Assembly: GCF_006483445.1 (NCBI RefSeq)
Contig: NZ_PPPT01000021.1
Span: 62,001 to 126,000 of the forward strand
Origin: Bradyrhizobium guangdongense
GTDB taxonomy: Bacteria > Pseudomonadota > Alphaproteobacteria > Rhizobiales > Xanthobacteraceae
Direction of reading: 5' to 3'
Length of the DNA stretch: 64,000 nucleotides
The notes under the pieces were generated by a model. The model was not told where the DNA came from. It worked only from the letters and a program-made list of their open reading frames with translations, and did no database searches. The position numbers and the translations under genes were made by a program. This document shows, in pieces, positions 24,600 to 32,737 of this stretch. Positions within the stretch are counted from its first letter, which is position 1. Each line of letters opens with the position of its first letter.

Positions 24600-26003
24600 T
24601 CACGTCGACGAAAACATCTCGACGAACGCCCTGATCGTGCCGGACACCTTGTCCTCGGAGACGTGCCAGGCCGCACCGTCGTCGGCGGCGTAGAAATCGC
24701 TGGCATTCGAGCCTGCCCATCGGAACACCTCGAACGATGGCCAGTAGAAGATGTCGGAAATATCCGAGTTGTTCACGACTTCATGGGCGACCAGCCGCAT
24801 GGTGCTCTTGGACAGGCAATCGGCCTGGACCACCGACTCGAATTCGAACGAGGCCTGCAGCGGCACCGGAGAGACCGTGACGACGATCTTGATGCCGGGG
24901 GCGGTCTGCCGGATAAAGTCGATGAGATAGCGGACGTTGTCGACGTTCTCCTGCACGCTCGTCGTCCGGAACAGATATTTCTCTGCCAGCGCCCTGGAAT
25001 TCAGTGCCGACGGCCGCGGCAGGACGAACGCGCCGGTTGCCCTGTCGAAGAAGGCGGGCGCAACGCCCAGCGTCAGGATGAAGACATCGCTCTTCCTGAT
25101 GGCCTCGAGCGTGGTTTCCTTGCTCCAGCCCGGCGGCAGCAGCTCGACGAACCTGCGCAGGATGCCGTCGTCGATCGGAGCGTCGCGCAGCCAGTCGACG
25201 AACACCTTGTTGGCGTAGGTCGAATTGACGTATTCCGAGATCTCCATGTGCTGGCTGGCGTAGCCATTGTCGCTCAGGTTCTTCGACAGGTTCCTGGCGA
25301 AGCACGATCCCATGGTGAAGAAGCGGGTCGTCTTCGCGATGAATTTCGGCGCGCCGTTCAGGTTCACGGCGATGTGGTTGCGGATCAGCTTGCCGAGATC
25401 GCCGGTGAAGTCGGTGGTTTCAGGGTAACGGCCGACCTTCCTCGCGTCGGCCGCCCCGGACGACTTTCCGGTTTGCGACTTTGCGGACCGCAGCGTCTCC
25501 CAGTTTGCCTCGGTGCCGAAGCGCGCAGGGTCCAGCGCAATCGCCTTTTCGAGGCTCGTGATCGCCTCCTCGAAGGCATTGCACCGGACCAGAACTTCGC
25601 TCAGATGAAAATAGTCGTCGGCGCGGTTCGACGCGCGCGCCAGCTTGCGAAACAGATCGATGGCCCTGACATTGGGCCCGATATTGCTGCACCTGAGCGC
25701 CGCGCCCCGGATCAGGTTGAGATTGTCTTCCGTCGGATTGTTGAAGATGTCGGGGTGATCGTCCAGGATCGACAGCAGCAGGTCGCGCGCCTCGGCGTGC
25801 TTCTTGTGGGTGCCGTCCTCGATCAGATGCGCGTAGATGAAGCGCGCGTTGACGTCCTTGCTGTCGAGCTGAAGCAGCTTCCGAAACGTCAGTTGGGCGC
25901 TGATGTAGTCCTTGTCCTCGATGTATTTGTTGCCGAGGTCCCTGAGCTGACCGGTCACGGCCTCAAACTGGGTGGGAGCGGCGGGTTTTGTGGTCTTGGA
26001 CAA
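24600..26003 (-). CDS. TPR plus GSCFA-domain protein
   Basis: A 467-residue protein. The N-terminal ~165 residues are helical repeats of TPR type (NKYIEDKDYISAQLTFRKLLQLDSKDV and a second block ending EEAITSLEKAIALDP). From about 220 the GSCFA domain begins with the name-giving motif FFTMGSCFARNLS (232-236), followed by WSKETTLEAI and LTLGVAPAFFD. GSCFA proteins belong to the SGNH/GDSL-hydrolase-like group and occur near polysaccharide genes, so glycan or lipid acyl-ester chemistry is an inference. No signal peptide is seen. It stands alone, without a polysaccharide cluster nearby. Confidence 0.85.
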   Translation of the reverse strand: MSKTTKPAAPTQFEAVTGQLRDLGNKYIEDKDYISAQLTFRKLLQLDSKDVNARFIYAHLIEDGTHKKHAEARDLLLSILDDHPDIFNNPTEDNLNLIRGAALRCSNIGPNVRAIDLFRKLARASNRADDYFHLSEVLVRCNAFEEAITSLEKAIALDPARFGTEANWETLRSAKSQTGKSSGAADARKVGRYPETTDFTGDLGKLIRNHIAVNLNGAPKFIAKTTRFFTMGSCFARNLSKNLSDNGYASQHMEISEYVNSTYANKVFVDWLRDAPIDDGILRRFVELLPPGWSKETTLEAIRKSDVFILTLGVAPAFFDRATGAFVLPRPSALNSRALAEKYLFRTTSVQENVDNVRYLIDFIRQTAPGIKIVVTVSPVPLQASFEFESVVQADCLSKSTMRLVAHEVVNNSDISDIFYWPSFEVFRWAGSNASDFYAADDGAAWHVSEDKVSGTIRAFVEMFSST

Positions 26004-26190
26004 GATGCACCCTTGATTTTCCGACGGCAGATACAGCCAGGCACAGACGCAGGTACACGCACGGGTACGAAGACGAGCCGCGCAACGGGCAGCGAACGCG
26101 CCCGTTGGCAGGCCGCCAAGTGGCGTTGATTCGTCTTAAGGGAATCTTAACCGAGATGCCCGGGGAATTGCGGGCTGCATCCGGCTCCCT

Positions 26191-26850
26191 TTAAGTGCCA
26201 CGCGTCAAGCGTTCCACTGCCGTCAAGTCCTTCGGCAGCAGCGCCTTGAACAGCGCGAGCGTCCGGCGGGCCTCGGCAGGCGGCAGCGCGATTGCCTGGC
26301 GGACCGCGGCTGCGATCAGCACCATCGTCAGCTCGGCGAAACTCGAGAGCGCCACGGCCGGCGCCTTCGGCGCGACGCGCTGCAGGGCCTCGCGGAGCAG
26401 GCCGGCGAGGTAGGCGACATCGTCCTGGTCGATCCTTTGCAGGGCGCGGTCGGCCTGCGTGGCCTGCCAGATGTGGTGCATGGTCGGGTGCTCCTGGAAC
26501 ATCCTGACATAGCCGTCGGTGATCCGGCACAGGGCTGGGTGGAGGTCTCCGAGCTTTTTCATCTCGGTGAGGTCGCGCCGCACGCAGTCGCGCCCGATCG
26601 CATTGTAGCGCTCGGCCAGCGTTTTGATGATCGCGCTCTTGTCGGGAAAATATTGGTAGAGCGAGCCGAACGCGATGCCGGTGCGTTCGACGATATCGCT
26701 CATCCGGAACGCGTCGCTGCCCTTTTCGCTGATCAATTCGGCCGCGCAGGCGAGGATGCGGTCGAAACGCTCGCGGCTGCGCTCCTGGGTCGGAACCAGC
26801 GCCGCCCGGCCCGCAGGCGCAGCCTTCTTGTTCACGCGTCGTCCCGCCAT
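26191..26850 (-). CDS. TetR-family transcriptional repressor
   Basis: A 219-residue regulator. The N-terminal HTH at about 20-70 reads QERSRERFDRILACAAELISEKG, then MSDIVERTGIAFGSLYQYFPDKSAIIKTL, the TetR signature. The C-terminal ligand domain is unassigned. The ATG at 26850 has GAGGAG at good spacing; a TTG 15 bp upstream is less likely. It is divergent from the DUF1772 gene at 26944, with an 18-bp-arm inverted repeat between them that is the probable operator for both. Confidence 0.9.
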   Translation of the reverse strand: MAGRRVNKKAAPAGRAALVPTQERSRERFDRILACAAELISEKGSDAFRMSDIVERTGIAFGSLYQYFPDKSAIIKTLAERYNAIGRDCVRRDLTEMKKLGDLHPALCRITDGYVRMFQEHPTMHHIWQATQADRALQRIDQDDVAYLAGLLREALQRVAPKAPAVALSSFAELTMVLIAAAVRQAIALPPAEARRTLALFKALLPKDLTAVERLTRGT

Positions 26851-26882
26851 CGGCTCCTCGCCCAAAAAGAGTTGACGGCAAG

Positions 26883-26929
26883 AATACGAGAGTTTATCGC
26901 TTTTATCAAATGCGAGAAACTATCGTATT
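26883..26929. promoter_or_regulatory. Inverted-repeat operator between tetR and the DUF1772 gene
   Basis: Arms AATACGAGAGTTTATCGC (26883-26900) and GCGAGAAACTATCGTATT (26912-26929) match in 16 of 18 positions when one is reverse-complemented, with an 11-bp AT-rich spacer. The site is 33 bp upstream of the tetR start and 14 bp upstream of the DUF1772 start, where a bound TetR dimer pair would block both promoters. Confidence 0.75.
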
Positions 26930-26943
26930 ATTGGAGGTGCCGC

Positions 26944-27426
26944 ATGCGCCAGCTTCTCACCACGGGCCTGCTCTGGTTGTCGGCGATCGGCTGCGGCCTG
27001 ATCGGCGGGCTCTATTTCGCCTTCTCGGCCTTCATCATGACCGCGCTCGGCCGTATCGATCAGGCGGCCGGCATCGCCGCCATGAACAGCATCAATGTCG
27101 AGATCGTGCGCTCGCTGTTCATGCCGGTGTTTCTCGGCACCACGCTGTCCTGCGCCGTGCTCGTCGTGATGGGCCTGTTGCGTCTGAACGAGCCGGGCGC
27201 AGCCGCCATGATCATCGGCGGCACCGCTTATGTGATCGGGATGTTCGTGGTGACGGCCGTGTTCAACGTGCCTCTGAACAACGCGCTCGCCGCCGTGCAG
27301 CCGTCGAGCGCCGAGGCGGCGTCATTGTGGGCGACATATCTGAAGGACTGGACGTTCTGGAATCACGCCCGCACGGTCGCCTCGTTGGGGGCGTCAGTGC
27401 TGTTCATCGCGGTGCTCGCTTCGTAG
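26944..27426 (+). CDS. DUF1772 (anthrone-oxygenase-like) membrane protein
   Basis: A 160-residue integral membrane protein with four hydrophobic segments (LLWLSAIGCGLIGGLYFAFS, MPVFLGTTLSCAVLVVMGLL, AAMIIGGTAYVIGMFVVTAVF and a final VASLGASVLFIAVLAS). The motif FNVPLNNALA and the W-rich WATYLKDWTFWNHAR are typical of DUF1772. GGAGG lies 6 bp before the ATG. It is controlled, by inference, by the divergent TetR regulator; in other bacteria TetR-DUF1772 pairs are common, but the chemistry is not established. Confidence 0.85.
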   Translation: MRQLLTTGLLWLSAIGCGLIGGLYFAFSAFIMTALGRIDQAAGIAAMNSINVEIVRSLFMPVFLGTTLSCAVLVVMGLLRLNEPGAAAMIIGGTAYVIGMFVVTAVFNVPLNNALAAVQPSSAEAASLWATYLKDWTFWNHARTVASLGASVLFIAVLAS

Positions 27427-27430
27427 CTTC

Positions 27431-27540
27431 GTAGCCCGGATGAGCGCAGCGATATCCGGGTTAAGCACCGCGCATGTCGCGGAGCCCGTCATCGGGCGGC
27501 GCTTTGCGCCGACCCGTTGGCTCATGCGGGCACCGTAGCT
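27431..27540. repeat. GTAGCCCGG-type palindromic repeat, copy 2
   Basis: Begins GTAGCCCGGATGAGCGCAGC and ends GGCTCATGCGGGCACCGTAG, related to the copy at 24521-24590 but about 40 bp longer, with an insert around GGCGGCGCTTTGCGCCGACC. It starts 4 bp after the DUF1772 stop codon. Confidence 0.7.
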
Positions 27541-27707
27541 ACAATCCCGGTGATCTCGCGGCCCATGCCTTGGTGGCCTGGCAGAGCATAATTAAGCGTT
27601 CCTGGATTGGTCTGGAGAGACTAACTCGCAGAGGTCGGCCGGTCACGCAATGGACCATTGTGGGCGCATCATGTGCTCAAGGTTTTGCGCATATTCGTCA
27701 TCCTGCA

Positions 27708-27845
27708 ACGCGTGGGCCGCCTTCATGGCCGATGCGGAGTGGACCGAGATCAAGCGGGTGACGCACGCGGAACGCGGATTCATGGTCGGGTAGATCGACG
27801 ACCGCTTGCTCGTGCCAGTGGACTATTCACCGGCCCACAGTCTGC
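27708..27845 (+). pseudogene. Remnant of a NIPSNAP-like gene (C-terminal part)
   Basis: In one frame the DNA reads NAWAAFMADAEWTEIKRVTHAERGFMVG, then TAG (27791), then IDDRLLVPVDYSP in the same frame. This resembles the end of NIPSNAP-domain proteins (W..F..DPEW, then ..I....L.PTDYSP). No continuous upstream coding frame was found. I read it as a decayed gene with an in-frame stop, left between the repeat and the LysE gene. The assignment rests on about 40 residues only. Confidence 0.4.
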
Positions 27846-27875
27846 TACGCTCATCATCCTCCCGGGAACAGGCGC

Positions 27876-28502
27876 ATGATCGATCTGACCACCCTGATCA
27901 CATACATCCTCATCGTGCTCGGCTTCGTCTTCATTCCGGGGCCGGCGACGCTGCTGACCATGGCGCGGGCGGCCAGTTCCGGAACGAAGGTCGGGATCGC
28001 GACGGGCGCCGGGATCGCGGCCGGAGATCTCGTCCATACGACCATGGCGATCGCGGGCCTCTCGGCGATCATCGCCACCTCCGCGCTGCTGTTCAGCATC
28101 ATCAAATATGCCGGCGCGGCCTTTCTCGTCTATCTCGGCATCCGCGCGATTCTCGAAAGGGTGCCGATGGACACCGTGGAGCGCGCATCGCCGATTACTG
28201 CGGGGCGGGCCTTTCGCCAGGCCGTCGTGACCGAGGTGCTCAATCCCAAGACGGCACTCTTCTTCCTCGCCTTCCTGCCGCAGTTCGTGCATCCCGCGAA
28301 CGGACCGATTCCGCTTCAGCTCGCCACGCTCGGCGTCATCTTCGTGCTGCTTGGCCTCGTCAGCACCATCGTGTTCGCGGTCGGCGCGGGCCGTCTCGGC
28401 AACCTGCTTCGTCGCCATCCGACGGTCGTGAAGTGGCAGGGCAGGGTGGTCGGGACGATCTATTGCGCGATCGGGGTCCGCCTGGCGCTGCAGGAGCGTT
28501 GA
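27876..28502 (+). CDS. LysE/RhtB-family amino-acid exporter
   Basis: A 208-residue inner-membrane protein of the LysE superfamily. The N-terminal LGFVFIPGPATLLTMARAASSGTKVGIATGAGIAAGDLVH contains the family's PGP and G-rich motifs. NPKTALFFLAFLPQFVHP in the middle and about six hydrophobic segments complete the picture. Members export amino acids, homoserine lactone or similar small molecules; the substrate is not predictable. No neighbouring lysR-type regulator is present. Confidence 0.9.
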   Translation: MIDLTTLITYILIVLGFVFIPGPATLLTMARAASSGTKVGIATGAGIAAGDLVHTTMAIAGLSAIIATSALLFSIIKYAGAAFLVYLGIRAILERVPMDTVERASPITAGRAFRQAVVTEVLNPKTALFFLAFLPQFVHPANGPIPLQLATLGVIFVLLGLVSTIVFAVGAGRLGNLLRRHPTVVKWQGRVVGTIYCAIGVRLALQER

Positions 28503-28508
28503 GCGCGC

Positions 28509-29105
28509 TCACGGTTTCGGAGCGCTGGCGCTCTTCTTGGCATTGGCTGGTGGCGTGGCTGCGGCCGTCTCCGGCGGCGCCTGCGGTGTTGCGACCGAGA
28601 TGCCGTAGAGCCGCCATTGATTGCCGACGTTCTGGAACGTCAGGTCGAAATTGATCTGCAGCGGACGGGTCGGGAAATAGCCCGTCAGCCGCAGCATCTT
28701 TCCGGGGTCGAGAAAGGGTGGCGTCGACAGCTGGGGCGCGGCGAGCGCGACCGAGAACAGGTCAAAATTTCGACGCCGCAGGTCGGTGAAGCCGAGCGCG
28801 AGGTCGGCCGCGGTGTTCTTGGCCTGGAAGTCGGGCGCGGCGAGGTCGCGCAGCACGGAATAGTTGCCCGTGCGGTTGGCGTCGTTCAGCGTCAGCAGGG
28901 TCGAGCGGATCAGATACAGCGCCTGCTCCACGCTGACCGGGAGCTGCGGCTGCTGCGGCCATTGCGGAGCGGGCGCAGGCTTGTCACTCTGGGCCAGCGT
29001 CGAATGGGTGACGGCCACGGCGACTGCCAGCGCCAGCGCAAGGGCCACCACGACGGTCGCGGCCGGAGCCAGCAGGGAGCGCGTAACGCGCATGCGCGAG
29101 TGCAT
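28509..29105 (-). CDS. Exported or membrane-anchored protein of unknown function
   Basis: About 198 residues. It has an N-terminal hydrophobic segment (LLAPAATVVVALALALAVAVAV), a proline/glutamine-rich linker (APQWPQQPQLP), and a domain around VEQALYLIRSTLLTLNDANRTGNYSVLRDLAAPDF through FQNVGNQWRLYGISV that looks like a periplasmic ligand or assembly module. The tail is Ala/Pro/Lys-rich. An alternative GTG start at 29126 would overlap the stop of the upstream autotransporter gene in a GTGGTAG, so the two may be translationally coupled. I do not recognise a named family. Confidence 0.75.
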   Translation of the reverse strand: MHSRMRVTRSLLAPAATVVVALALALAVAVAVTHSTLAQSDKPAPAPQWPQQPQLPVSVEQALYLIRSTLLTLNDANRTGNYSVLRDLAAPDFQAKNTAADLALGFTDLRRRNFDLFSVALAAPQLSTPPFLDPGKMLRLTGYFPTRPLQINFDLTFQNVGNQWRLYGISVATPQAPPETAAATPPANAKKSASAPKP

Positions 29106-29119
29106 CTCGGTCTGCCGCC

Positions 29120-30637
29120 CTACCACCCGAGCCGCACGCCGACGCGCGCGCCGAACAGGTTCTGGTTGGCGCCGTAACCGACGCCGGCATTGAGCTGCAC
29201 CTGGTCGGTCACGCGCGCCGCGGCGTTGAACGCGAGCCCGTTGGCGCTCTGGAAATTGCCCCAGTTCGCGGTCACCGCGAAGCGTTCCTGCGGCATCAGT
29301 GTCGGCACACCCGCCATCGCGAAGGCCATTGCCACGCCGGTCGTCGCCTTGCCGGTGCGCGTGTTGAGGTCGTCCAGCCGGGCATTGATCGCCGAGACAT
29401 CGCCCGCCGACGCAAGCCCAAGGCCGGCGAGCGTCGTCGTCGCGAGATTGCCGGCACCGTCAGACGTCACGATCTGCGTGGTGCCGGATTGCGCGGCCTT
29501 GCTTGCGGCCGAGGTGATGCCGCTCATCGTATAGGTGCTGGTGGCCGTGCCGACCGCGACCTGGTTGGCGCGCGTCGTCGCCGCGCCGCTGCCGACGGCG
29601 GTGGAGTTGGCGAAATTGGCGCTGGCGCCGGTGCCGATCGCGATTGCATCGGTGCCGGTGACCGAGGTGCCCTGGCCGATCGCGATCGCGTTGGCGCCGG
29701 ATACCGTGCTGGTGTTGCCCATCACCACGGCATTGGTGGCGTTGACGGCATTGCCGTTGCCGAACACGGAGGAGCCGGCGGCGCTCGACGTGCCGGCAAT
29801 CACGTTGTTCGAGCCGACGAGCTGGATGTTGTCGCCATTGCCGGCAACGTTCGGCCCGTTCACGGTGTTGTTGTCGCCGAGCACGAAGCTGTTGTTGCCG
29901 TTGACGGTGTTGGGATCGCCGATGGCAAAACTGCCGTTGCCGTTGACGGTCTGCCCGGTGCCGAAGGCGCCGCTGTTGTTGCCGACGATGCTGTTGAGCG
30001 AGCCGACGGACGTGCTGTTGCTGCCGTTGGCGAAACTGTAAGTGCCGAAGGCCGCGCTCTGGCTGCCATACGCCTGCGCGTTATGGCCGAACGCCGAGCT
30101 GTCGGTGCCCGTCGCCCGCGATTGATTGCCCACCGCGGTGTTGTGCGCATTGTTGCCGGTGGCGTTGGCTTGATAACCGATCGCAATATTGCTGCTGCTG
30201 TTGCCGTTGGCGAAGGAGTTCATCCCCATCGCAACGTTGGAGCTGCTGTTGCCATAGGCCCGCGCGTTTCCGCCCGTTGCGGTATTGAAACTGGAATCGC
30301 CATGCGCATCAGCGGCGTAACCGGTCGCGACGTTGACGGTGACTCCGACGGAGCTACTGGCATTCGAGCTGGAGCCGATTGCAGTGTTGAAGGTAGCGCC
30401 GCCCAGACCGAACGCATTGGCGCCGGGGCCGCAGCCCAGGTCGGATGTGTTCGTCGCAGTGGCGGCACCATCCGGGACGGTCACGTTGCCGCCGGCCACT
30501 GCGTAGGTGCCGGCCTGACCGCACAAGAATTGCGCCACCGCCGGGTGCGGGGCGAGCACGGCGCAGATCGCGAGGACGTTCATCACCAGCAACTTCATCG
30601 CCAGCAGCCATGTCGCCCGGCATTTTGCGAAAGTCAT
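29120..30637 (-). CDS. YadA-like trimeric autotransporter adhesin, copy 1
   Basis: A 505-residue surface protein. The signal peptide covers about residues 1-36 (up to HPAVAQ). A long head of YadA/Hep_Hag repeats follows (xxAxGxNSxAxG type: SSNIAIGYQANATGNNAHNT, GSFAIGDPNTVNGN). After a short DVSAINARLDDLNTRTGK coiled-coil neck comes a C-terminal ~70-residue YadA anchor ending GARVGVRLGW, with the terminal aromatic residue. The stalk found in full-length adhesins is nearly absent. The gene is followed by an overlapping or near-overlapping small protein gene and preceded by a tandem paralogue at 30873. Confidence 0.88.
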   Translation of the reverse strand: MTFAKCRATWLLAMKLLVMNVLAICAVLAPHPAVAQFLCGQAGTYAVAGGNVTVPDGAATATNTSDLGCGPGANAFGLGGATFNTAIGSSSNASSSVGVTVNVATGYAADAHGDSSFNTATGGNARAYGNSSSNVAMGMNSFANGNSSSNIAIGYQANATGNNAHNTAVGNQSRATGTDSSAFGHNAQAYGSQSAAFGTYSFANGSNSTSVGSLNSIVGNNSGAFGTGQTVNGNGSFAIGDPNTVNGNNSFVLGDNNTVNGPNVAGNGDNIQLVGSNNVIAGTSSAAGSSVFGNGNAVNATNAVVMGNTSTVSGANAIAIGQGTSVTGTDAIAIGTGASANFANSTAVGSGAATTRANQVAVGTATSTYTMSGITSAASKAAQSGTTQIVTSDGAGNLATTTLAGLGLASAGDVSAINARLDDLNTRTGKATTGVAMAFAMAGVPTLMPQERFAVTANWGNFQSANGLAFNAAARVTDQVQLNAGVGYGANQNLFGARVGVRLGW

Positions 30638-30872
30638 GGCTCGCGATTCTCCTGTGCCCGCCTTGGCCGGTCCGTGCCAACAGGCAGCAGGTGCACCCGT
30701 GACATTGCGCACCACTGTGTTTCCGGAACGTTTCTGACTTTATTGAGGGCTGGGGAGTCGAGCTATGGCGCCTGCGCCACACAAGGAAAATAATCCGCTG
30801 GCTTCCGCCGTCCACGGAGCCGCGCAGCCTGCCGGCCGCGACCGTCAGCGCAGAATCGGCCGTTTCATTCCG

Positions 30873-32474
30873 TCAATTCAGCGTCCACGATGCGCCGGCC
30901 CGCACGCCGATGGCGCCCTGCTGGGCGGCGGTGAACGCCGCGTTGAAGCGCGTGTTCATCGAATAGGCATAGCCGAGACCGACCGCGAGGCCGGACTGCC
31001 CCTGGAAATTGCCGAAGCCGCCTGAGATCGAGACCTTGCCGGGGCGGGGGTCGAATTGCAGGCCGGAGGCCGCGAGCGCCAACGCAACGCCGCCGCGCGA
31101 TTCCCGCGTCAGGTTGTCGACACGGCCGTTGAGGGCAGCCAATTGGGCGTTGATGCCGTTGATGTCGGCGGTGGAGGCAAGCCCGAGGCTTGCCGCCGTC
31201 GTCGTCGCAAGGTTGCCGGCTCCATCCGACGTCACGATCTGCGTGGTGCCGGATTGCGCGGCCTTGCTCGCAGCCGAGGTGATGCCGGCCAACGTGTAGG
31301 TGCTGGTTGTGGTGCCGACCGCGACCTGGTTGGCGCGCGTCGTTGCCGCATTGCTGCCAACAGCGGTGGAGTTGGCGAAATTGGCGCTGGCGCCGGTGCC
31401 GAGTGCGATCGCGTTCGCGCCGGTGACCGACGTCCCTTGGCCGATCGCGATCGCATTGGCGCCCGAGACCGTGCCGTTGTTGCCCATCACCACCGCATTG
31501 GTTGCGTTGACGGCGTTGCCGCTGCCGAACACGGAAGAGCCGGCGGCGCTTGCGGTGCCCGCAATGGCGTTGTTGGAGCCGACGAGCTGGATGTTGTCGC
31601 CATTGCCGGCGACGGCGGGCCCGTTCACCGTGTTGTTGTCGCCGAGCACGAAAGAGCCGTTGCCGTTGACGGTGTTGGGATCGCCGATGGCGAAGCTGCC
31701 GTTGCCGTTGACGGTTTGCCCGGTGCCGAACGCGCCGCTGTTGTTGCCATTGATGGTGTTGCTGGAGCCAACCGCCGTGCTGTTGCTGCCGTTGACGGTC
31801 TGTCCGGTGCCGAAGGCGCCGATGTTGTCACCGGTAACGGTGCTGCTGGAGCCCACGGCCGTGCTGTTGTTGCCGTTGGCGACGCTGCTGACCCCAAGGG
31901 CCGTGCTCCGGCTGCCAAGCGCCTGTGCGATTGGGCCGAAGGCCGACGAAAGGAAGCCGGTTGCAACCGAAATGGCGCCCACCGCGACACTGGAATTGGA
32001 GTCGCCGCTGGCGTCGGCATTCCGGCCGATCGCGATATTGTTGCCGAAATTCCCGTTCGCGTTCGCGTTCCCGCCCACAGCGATGTTGAAACCCAGGTCT
32101 CCGTTGGCGGTTGCCGAGACACCGACCGCCACGTTTCTACCGATATCTCCCGTCGCGGAGCTGGACGTTCCGAGCGCCGTGTTTTGGGAGTTGGAGGCAA
32201 ACGGGCTGCTTGCATTGGCGTTGATGCCGCAGGCTAAATTGCTGCCGCCGGACGCATTGGCTCCTCCATCCGACCCGGTCCCGGCCTGACCGCAGATGAA
32301 CTGGGCCGCGGCCGGCCGCGATGCCAGCAACTGACCCGCGGCGGCGAGGGCAAACAAGGCCCAGGCGAGATACCTCAGGCGCCGGCTCGCGAAGGCTCGC
32401 ACCAGACCTGCCTGCCAGACCCCGACGGAAATACCGCCGCTCGTCGCCGAGCCCAACCGCACCAGCATCATCAT
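30873..32474 (-). CDS. YadA-like trimeric autotransporter adhesin, copy 2
   Basis: A 533-residue paralogue of the neighbouring adhesin. The extended signal region ends RPAAAQFICGQAG; the Hep_Hag head has repeated GSNSTAVGSSNTINGNNSGAFGTGQ units. The neck is ADINGINAQLAALNGRVDNL, and the anchor ends in FNAAFTAAQQGAIGVRAGASWTLN. Parts of the head and the neck-proximal stretch (TTRANQVAVGT through SDGAGNLATTT) are almost identical to copy 1 also at DNA level, while the signal and the anchor differ. This points to tandem duplication with later exchange. The ATG at 32474 is preferred; a GTG 18 bp upstream is possible. Confidence 0.88.
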   Translation of the reverse strand: MMMLVRLGSATSGGISVGVWQAGLVRAFASRRLRYLAWALFALAAAGQLLASRPAAAQFICGQAGTGSDGGANASGGSNLACGINANASSPFASNSQNTALGTSSSATGDIGRNVAVGVSATANGDLGFNIAVGGNANANGNFGNNIAIGRNADASGDSNSSVAVGAISVATGFLSSAFGPIAQALGSRSTALGVSSVANGNNSTAVGSSSTVTGDNIGAFGTGQTVNGSNSTAVGSSNTINGNNSGAFGTGQTVNGNGSFAIGDPNTVNGNGSFVLGDNNTVNGPAVAGNGDNIQLVGSNNAIAGTASAAGSSVFGSGNAVNATNAVVMGNNGTVSGANAIAIGQGTSVTGANAIALGTGASANFANSTAVGSNAATTRANQVAVGTTTSTYTLAGITSAASKAAQSGTTQIVTSDGAGNLATTTAASLGLASTADINGINAQLAALNGRVDNLTRESRGGVALALAASGLQFDPRPGKVSISGGFGNFQGQSGLAVGLGYAYSMNTRFNAAFTAAQQGAIGVRAGASWTLN

Positions 32475-32737
32475 GCCCCAGCCCAATTCCACAATTGCGT
32501 ACGACGTCAGTTGCTGGATCGGAGCGCGGCTCTAACCACCGGGCAACAATGCAAACTCAACTCGTGCTTCGGTTCAGCGTCCCCTCAGCCGCCGTCGTGC
32601 CGGCCCCAGTCTAAAATGTGCGCCGGGCAGTCACTACCGCCTGGGGCGCAAGCACGTTGCGTCTATTGCAAATCATTGCCGGAGGGTGCGAAGTTCTCCC
32701 TCCCGGTCTTCTTGTCTTGGTTGCCAGCGGAGCATTG

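Noticed and set aside
29489..32289. Long plus-strand frames opposite the two adhesin genes (for example 29489-30793 and 31056-32237)
   Set aside because: They read the complement of the repeated adhesin head units, are Val/Ala/Gly-rich repeats without known motifs, and have no ribosome site.
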